From Blastomussa wellsi (Eukaryota; Cnidaria; Anthozoa; Scleractinia; Plerogyridae), in NCBI GenBank assembly GCA_947652115.1, contig OX393569.1, positions 21,540,896-21,604,895 on the forward strand: DNA of 64,000 bases. The letters are read 5' to 3'. Under the pieces are notes generated by a model. That model was not told the DNA's origin. It did not search any database and was given only the letters and a program-made list of their open reading frames with translations. Position 1 is the first letter of the stretch, and each line of letters starts with the position of its first letter. Of this stretch, positions 58,001-64,000 are shown in pieces. A program made the position numbers and the translations under genes.

Positions 58001-60366
58001 CGACCCTGAGGGCTCGACCCTGAGGGTCCGACCCTGAGGGCCCAACCCTGAGGGTGTAGTAGAGACCCTCAGGGTGTAGTCGAGCTACGGTTAGAAATTT
58101 AAGGATTCTATACGAAAGATAAATTGGCAACTGATGCCAGTCAAATAGTCGTTATTTACTATATTCACACAGAGGAGTGGGCGCATCGATATCGCGGCTA
58201 GCATTTCGCGCTGATGTGCAAAACGCAAGCTTCAGCACGGTGTACACTGTTTTAAAGACGAAATACAACGATCCACAGTAAACGTCCGAAACCTAAAGTA
58301 AATTTTTCACGCCCAATATAGGACTCGAACCTAAGACTCTGAGATTAAGAGTGTCATGCTCAACTGACCAAGCAAGCCAGACGTACGTCTCTGACTTGTA
58401 ATCCGAACAAAATATCCAAAACGGTGATGAGTCATTATTAATATAACAGGAACTTGGCTAAAATCAGCCCGGAAAGTACTATCTTTGTAAGAAATCGAGC
58501 TGTCTTTGTGTAATGGTCCTGCAATTTTTCCTTCAGATCAGGATTCCATTGTGGATATTGACCCACAGAGCGTGTGTGGATACAACCCGTGTTCAGTGGC
58601 AAAGTGTATATTGTTACCTTACGCAACGTGTGTCAGTGACTTTAAATGTAGACCAGTCTTCTTTGACTCCGAGGAAAGGAAAGTTCCACAGTGTACAGGT
58701 GACTTGGTTTGCTTGTTTGCTTACTTTTGTTCTTTCCTTCTCTAAAATCGTTAAAAAGGCAGCGCGTAACGTGGGGCTCAACTGTCAGTTGGTATAAACA
58801 CACCCTTGAAAGTTTGGTCGTTTGGTATCCTCTTGTTAATGAAATCAGCGTAGTTCTAGCAAGATTCAAAATAAGTGCTTTGTTTTAGAAAACCTTTCCT
58901 ATTTCAAAAGTGTTTGAATTTTCCAAGGGACTCTGCTTGACTGACGTCACATGGAAGACTGTTCCATAAAATGGCGCCACTATTTTGCTAAATGTAGCAG
59001 GACCATAGGCAGGTTTATTTTTCTCGAGGAGTTGGACCGAACGAGCGCCGGAGACGCGAGTCTCTAGCATATATGGGGGTCTTAGTGGCATGTCCTGAGG
59101 TTGTCTGAGACTGTATTTCAATTCACTTTTTTAAAACTCGTTGTCAACAAAAAAGTGGACCTCCGCAACCTAGAGGTGGGGGAGGGGGAGGGGGTGCGCG
59201 CCACCCATCGCACCCCACTCCTTACGGGCCTGTTAATAAGTACCTTTCTGTTAAGGTCTAAACTGATTTATCAGTACAAAGAGAGCAGCTCTCTGAAATA
59301 CTCATATCAGTAGAAAAATTTTTCATATCAGCAAACTGATGCAGTGTCATGCTGCTGAGACCCTTAGGCGCAGCAAATCCATTCATGACCACTATCTCCA
59401 TTCTCGTCGCCTACCTGCTTGACTAAAAATGTGTTCGGAGAAAACTGATGATGATCAATAGTGAGTTCACTTGAGTTTATAAGATGTAAGTTGCAACTTG
59501 TAAGATTAAACATGATAAAGTTGTAAGAAACATCTATGAATGTGTAAATATTTACTCACCAGGTGATAACCTGTACCTGAACGTGGACCCGCAGGCCGTG
59601 TGTCGTTTCAATCCGTGTAAATATACCACGTGTGTCCAGGGCGCGGCAGCTAAGTGTGTTGTGAACACCAGGTGCCACCCAGTATTTCTTGATGCATTCG
59701 GAAAAACTATCAAATGTAAAGGTAGCAGGCCATACAGTGAAATAGTTATTAGAAGAAATCTACTAGCGTTTTATCACCAATGTTGATTCGGGTCCGTCCT
59801 CATCAACTCTTCAATTTCGAGCGTATAGAACATTACACGAGAGAAAAAACCGACTTCTCAAAAGTGATAGAACAATTGTCCATTTAGAAGGGAAGAGTGG
59901 AATGGAATTCCGTGTCCATTGTACAGAATTGTAATGAAAAAAGTGAATGGGAATAAAATAACGACTCAAAACTTTTTTCAAAAGGGAAACGGTTTTCAGT
60001 TAAAAATAACAGACGCCTAACGTGGGGCTAGAGCCCATTACCCTGAGATTAAAGGGTTTCTTGCTCTACCGACTAAGCTAGCCGGGCATTAACAAACAAT
60101 AGATTCGAAATAGATGCTAATGTTTGCAATAATTCATTTATCACTCCCTACTGTTTACTGATTGTGGTCAATTGCGGATTTCATTATTCCAAACATATTG
60201 TCTCAAGTGAGACTTCCAAAGCAGCTTATAGCGTTTGCATGTCGGACAGCGAAATATTTAGTAGGTTTTTAATCATTTTTAATAGCTAGTAGATTATATT
60301 GTTAAGTGTCCCCAATTAGTAGAGGGGTACTCCCCTCGCCTAACTGTTAAGACACGTTAAAAAAGT

Positions 60367-60419
<53 letters not shown>

Positions 60420-61422
60420 GTGAATGACTAGTGAAGCGAGGCAAAAAATTACTTTTTTCACTTTCATTTCTAAACCATTTGTTTGATGCATATTTATTTG
60501 CAGGAGTGTTTAAAGTCCCTGCTAGGTACATTTGTGGCTATGACCCTTGTAGCGGGGCTGTTTGTAAGGAAGATCCAACAGCTCGCTGCTTGGTGGAGCA
60601 CACATGTAAACCAATGTTCGTCAACTCTTACAATCAGCGGATGGGTGGCTGCAAAGGTCCGTAATTACGATCTAGCTAAATCTGCCTCTGTGATATTCAG
60701 TTTCTGGTTTGCACTTGTTTTACACAAGAGAATATTCTTTCACGACATTATTTCACAACGTAAGGATAAAATCATGGTTAGCAATATACAGGGTTTCAAA
60801 TACTATGGGAAGAAACGAGTGTTTTTGTACGAGGTCCACTGGTAATAAATGAAGTCTGAGGAGATACTATCTAAAGGGATCATTTAATATTCATCAGTCA
60901 CGGTTTTTTATTCATCTTCCAACTTAAGCTCGTCATCACATAGCCAAGGAGGAAGACGAGGGAGAAGAACAACTCAGTGAAGATGACAATAACGATGACG
61001 ACGCCGGCCGAATAAGCAAGCTGATGAGTTCAAAGCTTGGCGTTAGCGACAACGATAGTGATGATGATGATGACAACGATGATGGGGGCGATGGGACAGT
61101 CTTAAGTAAACTGATGAGTTCCAAGCTCGGGTATGGCAAAAAAGATGATAATGACAACGACGACGGTGTCCGTATAAGCAAATTGATGAGCTCTAAACTA
61201 AACGACAACAATAAAGATGATGTCGACGGTGATAAAGTTGATGATAGTGACGAAGATTCAAGCGAGGAAAGAAACAATGATGTGAGAAGTAAGCTTCCCT
61301 CGAGATTTAAGCGTCCAATTCGAAAGGATTTTCAAAAGAATAAGAAAAACAGATTTGGACATATTAGACAATCAAAGCACGTTAAATCGAATCATAAGCG
61401 TTGGTTAGAGAAGGGAAGCTGA
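55005..61422 (+). CDS. Secreted protein: two TSP1 domains, three novel six-Cys modules, Asp-rich repeat tail
   Basis: Nine exons: 55005-55125, 55573-55656, 56046-56273, 56629-56802, 56891-57061, 58537-58698, 59563-59721, 60504-60656 and 60929-61422. All eight introns are phase 1 and the frame closes at 581 codons. Residues 1-31 are a signal peptide (hydrophobic ELLAILFFVALINIASA). Residues 41-144 are an acidic linker. TSP1 domains lie at 145-202 and 203-259 (WTTWSSC, WSVWTSC). Three modules follow (260-313, 314-366, 367-417) with the pattern C-x4-C-x4-C-x7-C-x5-C-x13/14-C and P-x-F after the fifth Cys. The tail (418-581) is crowded with Asp and Glu, holds three SKLMSSKL copies, and ends in a basic stretch. 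The acidic tail suggests calcium or mineral binding and the modules an extracellular matrix role; both are inference. The donor after the third module (GTCCGT) is weak. Confidence 0.8.
55838..55955. repeat. CAGT/CAAT tetranucleotide repeat
   Basis: Imperfect array of TCAATCAA, CAGTCAAT, CAGACAGT and TTAGTTAG units in the second intron of the TSP1/Asp-rich gene. Confidence 0.75.
57081..57240. mobile_element. MITE, GGGCGGATC family, copy 2
   Basis: CAGGGGCGTATCTAGGGGGA at the left and TCCTGGATCCGCCCCTG at the right. Same element as 47932-48075. It starts only 19 bases after the end of the second TSP1 exon. Confidence 0.75.
57565..58080. repeat. 14-bp minisatellite, about 36 copies
   Basis: Units of the form GACCCTGAGGGCTC or GACCCTGAGGGCCC, with variants GGTC, GACTC and AACC. 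Because 14 is not a multiple of three, three units (42 bp) fill all frames of one strand, which explains the long repetitive open frame on the minus strand; I do not call it a gene. It sits in the intron between the second TSP1 and the first six-Cys exon. Confidence 0.9.
58310..58382 (-). pseudogene. tRNA-Lys(CTT)-like pseudogene
   Basis: 73 bases on the minus strand. The anticodon loop ACTCTTAAT and the B box GGTTCGAGTCC are intact. The D arm is altered (GCTTGGTCAGTTGAGC) and the acceptor stem is mostly wobble pairs with one mismatch. Looks like a decayed tRNA-Lys. It lies in an intron. Confidence 0.6.
60015..60088 (-). pseudogene. Second tRNA-Lys-like pseudogene
   Basis: 74 bases on the minus strand, beginning GCCCGGCTAGCTTAGTCGGT, close to a normal tRNA-Lys start. 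The anticodon arm has one extra base (CCCTTTAATCTCA) and the B box is changed to GGCTCTAGCCC, so polymerase III transcription is unlikely. In the intron before the third six-Cys exon. Confidence 0.6.
60305..60418 (+). mobile_element. SINE 3' end with TTGA microsatellite tail
   Basis: AAGTGTCCCCAATTAGT, then AACTGTTAAGACACGTTAAA, is the 3' end of the SINE family seen at 10430-10622. It is followed by about 11 copies of TTGA, the usual slippage-prone tail. It ends about 85 bp before the third six-Cys exon. Confidence 0.6.
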
Positions 61423-62240
61423 ACGGTTAAACGTGTGGCCCATTAAAATAATTGTTTTGTTAATTCGACCGACTCAAAATGACTTTCAATTATTACACTG
61501 TGCGTTACATAAAGCAATAGCATATTTGATAATACGTGCTCACACGTCTTTTGTATCACGGTCAATAGCAGTTGTCTCGGCAAAATTCCTTTAGAAACCG
61601 TTTAGTCAAAATGCGACTCCATGTATGACCTTTTTGCAATGCGGCGTGATATAAGGCTAACGTTTTGAGCAAATTGCTTCAATTACCTCATCGTGAAAAA
61701 GGACAGTAGAAAAATACATCTAGTCAAATCTTCGACCAACTGGATATCTATTTTTGCTCATTTTTTTTAATAATGAATTCATTTCAGACCGTCTTTTCAC
61801 GTGGAGCCGTACGATTTAGAAAAGCTGTTTGCTTGCTAGGTTTAAATAATTTGATAGAAATGTTGAGTTCATATGTCAAGGAGCCTTTAATTTGGTTCCG
61901 AATGTCCAAATGTTATAATTAATAAAGCTTATGAAATATTTTGTTATTAAAATATAACCATTGATCAGCAGAGCAATAAAATGCCTGTCCATATGTGAAA
62001 AGACTCGCATCAAAGTTTTCACTTGATTGCTCATGCAGCCCTTTTACAAATTAATGACACCAAACCTTATATTTGTATTATTGCCTTTAACATGCCACAA
62101 AATTAAAAGCAAAGAAAAGTGAGCCAAGGACCAAACTAACCATATTGTATTGTAACTGAACACGGAAAATGTACCCTGACTTTAATTTAAAATCAAGAGT
62201 GATTTGTTTTATAAATATGCTTCTCTCCTCTAATCTGATC
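61423..62240. other. 3' UTR and spacer after the TSP1/Asp-rich gene
   Basis: AT-rich. A poly(A) signal AATAAA at 61921-61926 and another at 61975 are the likely ends of the transcript, giving a 3' UTR of about 500 bases. No further gene. Confidence 0.45.
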
Positions 62241-62249
62241 AAGCCATTC

Positions 62250-62605
62250 TAATCTGCATTTCTAGCTATAAAACAGATTTAAACGGCTCCCAGTGGACCT
62301 CCTCCAATGACAGTCCTCTCGTCTCCTTTAAAAAAACACTTAAGGCGTTTGTTTGTATTTTTCATATAAATGTGTTTAAGTATCAACTTTTTTGCAGCTT
62401 TCCTTTCCTTTCGGTTACTTTCCATCTTATATTGTAATTGCATCCGTCGTCATGTTTCTACTTTTTAACTTCTGTCATCTTGTAAACTATCATGGAGGAG
62501 GCCTATAGTTTCCTTTAGCACTTGTTACCTTTATTCTTTCTATCTTTTTTTGCTTTCTTTGTAATAATTGTATCTGTGGTGTGGCAAATAAATATCTTCG
62601 TGTAA
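62250..62605 (+). mobile_element. Decayed LINE 3' end
   Basis: The stretch CGGCTCCCAGTGGACCTCC and TCTCCTTTAAAAAAACACTT reads, with frame shifts, like the NRLPxDL...SFKKxLK end of CR1/L2-type reverse transcriptases. A 3' UTR with TTGTATCTGTGGTGTGGC and AATAAATA follows. Old and degraded. Confidence 0.4.
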
Positions 62606-62664
62606 AGTTCCTGGAATCTAATTAACTCTACAACAGACTTAAGACGATTTTTTTAGATATTGCA

Positions 62665-63090
62665 TTAAATCTGTGAAATCCAGTAGACACCCAATGCACC
62701 ACAATATAACCCAATTATAAGCGTGTGAGAAGCAAAACTATTTTTATTGAGGACTAGTAAAGCAACGCTACTGATATAAAAAGCCAACATAGTGAGCCAG
62801 AAGGTAGACTGCAGGCGATGCGTCCGACTGAGTAGATTACTCCAATCAAACCGAGAAGCACTGGGATTTAACCACATCGGCAAGGTCACGTGAGTTGAAT
62901 CATTTCTTCGCGATCCGCCATCTTGGTTGTGAGTATTTTGCTGATTGTAGCCCTTGGCTTTAATGTTATATATTTTTGCGCTCACTAACAAACCCATAAA
63001 GAACTCATCTTGCATACACATTGGCCGGACCCTGTAAACATCTGTGACTGAGTTTGAAGTGCAAGAGACGAGAAGTGCAAGAAAGTTCAC
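62665..63090 (-). CDS. Possible small membrane protein, function unknown
   Basis: An open frame of 141 codons. Its last 75 codons look protein-like: WLNPSASRFDWSNLLSRTHR followed by two hydrophobic segments (FWLTMLAFYISSVALLVL and LIIGLYCGALGVYW). The first half has no such character. A much better start context, AAGATGGCGG at 62921, lies in another frame and reads MADREEMIQLT before a stop; one missing or extra base near 62890 would join it to the long frame. So either translation starts at the internal ATGTGG near 62868, or there is a frameshift. I do not recognise the family. Intron structure unknown. Confidence 0.35.
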   Translation of the reverse strand: MNFLALLVSCTSNSVTDVYRVRPMCMQDEFFMGLLVSAKIYNIKAKGYNQQNTHNQDGGSRRNDSTHVTLPMWLNPSASRFDWSNLLSRTHRLQSTFWLTMLAFYISSVALLVLNKNSFASHTLIIGLYCGALGVYWISQI

Positions 63091-63948
63091 TGTTGACTTG
63101 TGAAAACTACGACGAAAGCTAATGCACCAATCAAGTCGGAGGGGGGAGGCCCGGCATAGGCGGCATAAGAGTCACTTAAAGTCAATAACATGTTGCTATA
63201 AAGTCCACTAAAAAAAGTCTCCACTACCGGGCGATAACTACTGTCAATGCCTGGCCTCCTAATTTCCGAACCCTGAGACGCTAGATAAAAACGCTCGATA
63301 AAATAAAAAAAATCCCACTGCTTTGTTTACAAGTGGCAAATATGCAGTTTATTAAGACTTTATGGAGAACTTAAACACCTATTGAGAAGGTTTCAGGCTC
63401 AAACTATGAACAAACATAACTACGTAATTTCAGTCTAAGCCATATGAACAACTTTTCAGATTTTCGCATTTTATTCGACAATAAATCAAGATTGTCTCAC
63501 AGTCTAAAAGAGTAAAAGAAATATTGAAGATTTTATATTTGAATTGAAAGTTAAAAATTAGAAGGTGGACACCAAAACAGCCGGCTGACCTGTTGTACGT
63601 ACTCTTGCGTGGCGGCTAACTTTCTTTTAGTGCTCCAAATTACTTTTACCAAAGTACACTTTCTTCTTTTTATAAATACGCCATGCTAAGTATTTACAAA
63701 CAAAAGCAAAGTGAAGGAATAATGTGTAGATAAAAATACGTGCAACGTCTTGATTATCAAGAGGTTTGTGATTGGCTATCTGAGAAAGCGTGCAAACAAA
63801 GTCCGCACCAAATCAGTGACGTTTTGCCAGTGATTGGCTTGGGTTTTATTCCATATTCATGACAAATTGTAGAATTTGCTTCGAACCAAGCAGGTCGCGG
63901 ATGTGCGAAGACGTTTCGTCCGGTAAAGAGTAGTCAAAGCTTGGAAAG
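63091..63948. other. Intergenic, probable divergent promoter
   Basis: Separates the leftward small membrane ORF from the rightward gene that starts at 63949. CCAATCA-type sequence is seen near 63805-63840 but no specific motif stands out. No gene. Confidence 0.4.
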
Positions 63949-63974
63949 ATGTCTTCGCGTTTTTCAACCCGAAG
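63949..63974 (+). CDS. First exon of a gene running off the window
   Basis: GGAAAGATGTCTTCGCG gives a good start context. The frame reads MSSRFSTR and then meets a strong donor AG-GTAAGTACT in phase 2 at 63975. The rest lies beyond 64000. With only nine codons no product can be named. Confidence 0.45.
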
Positions 63975-64000
63975 GTAAGTACTGCACTCTGAAAATGGTG

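Noticed and set aside
57539..58130. Long minus-strand open frames with GRALRVGPSGS-type repeats
   Set aside because: They are the product of a 14-bp minisatellite that is open in all frames. There is no start context or splice support, and the region is an intron of a plus-strand gene.
61000..61277. Ser/Leu-rich open frame opposite the acidic tail
   Set aside because: It is the antisense shadow of the Asp-codon repeats; the plus-strand exon is supported by its splice acceptor and frame.

Overview
This window is nuclear DNA of a cnidarian, most likely an anthozoan and probably a stony coral. It is AT-rich. Genes are split into many short exons with GT-AG introns. Extracellular genes are built from phase-1 modules (F5/8 type C, ShKT, WSC-like, TSP1). 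The gaps and introns are filled with tRNA-derived SINEs, Penelope-like and LINE fragments, and many small fold-back or terminal-inverted-repeat elements of kinds I associate with coral genomes. The assignment rests on this combination, not on a marker gene.

Layout. (1) 634-1935, minus: single-exon GT92-family glycosyltransferase. (2) 5860-14948, minus: seven-exon secreted protein of 336 codons with signal peptide, F5/8 type C, two ShKT-like modules and a terminal WSC-like module. The exon phases close perfectly and a poly(A) signal follows. (3) 17086-18566, plus: four-exon coiled-coil protein of unknown role. (4) 19546-30646, plus: TADA2A (ADA2a), 19 exons and 447 codons, a chromatin/histone-acetyltransferase adaptor; one intron is of the GC-AG type. 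(5) 30983-31820: 5'-truncated LINE. (6) 34223-41646, plus: CCDC74-like coiled-coil gene, eight exons, with an X-box-like site about 290 bp upstream. (7) 43693-53351, plus: SLC22-type organic ion transporter with two alternative or duplicated first exons and an in-frame stop codon in its second shared exon. (8) 55005-61422, plus: nine-exon secreted protein of 581 codons with signal peptide, two TSP1 domains, three copies of an unfamiliar six-cysteine module and a strongly Asp-rich tail carrying a repeated SKLMSSKL motif. (9) 62665-63090, minus: a possible small membrane protein. (10) 63949-63974, plus: first exon of a gene that runs off the window.

The genes do not form an operon or shared pathway; this is ordinary animal gene order. 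Two of them (5860-14948 and 55005-61422) are modular secreted proteins of the type found in cnidarian extracellular or skeletal matrix, and the second is the best candidate here for something not yet described. Mobile DNA shapes the rest: hAT-like and Harbinger-like MITEs with visible target-site duplications, fold-backs inside introns and a 3' UTR, and an expanded 14-bp minisatellite in an intron.

All exon boundaries were called by eye from splice signals, reading-frame continuity and family resemblance; no alignment or database search was run.
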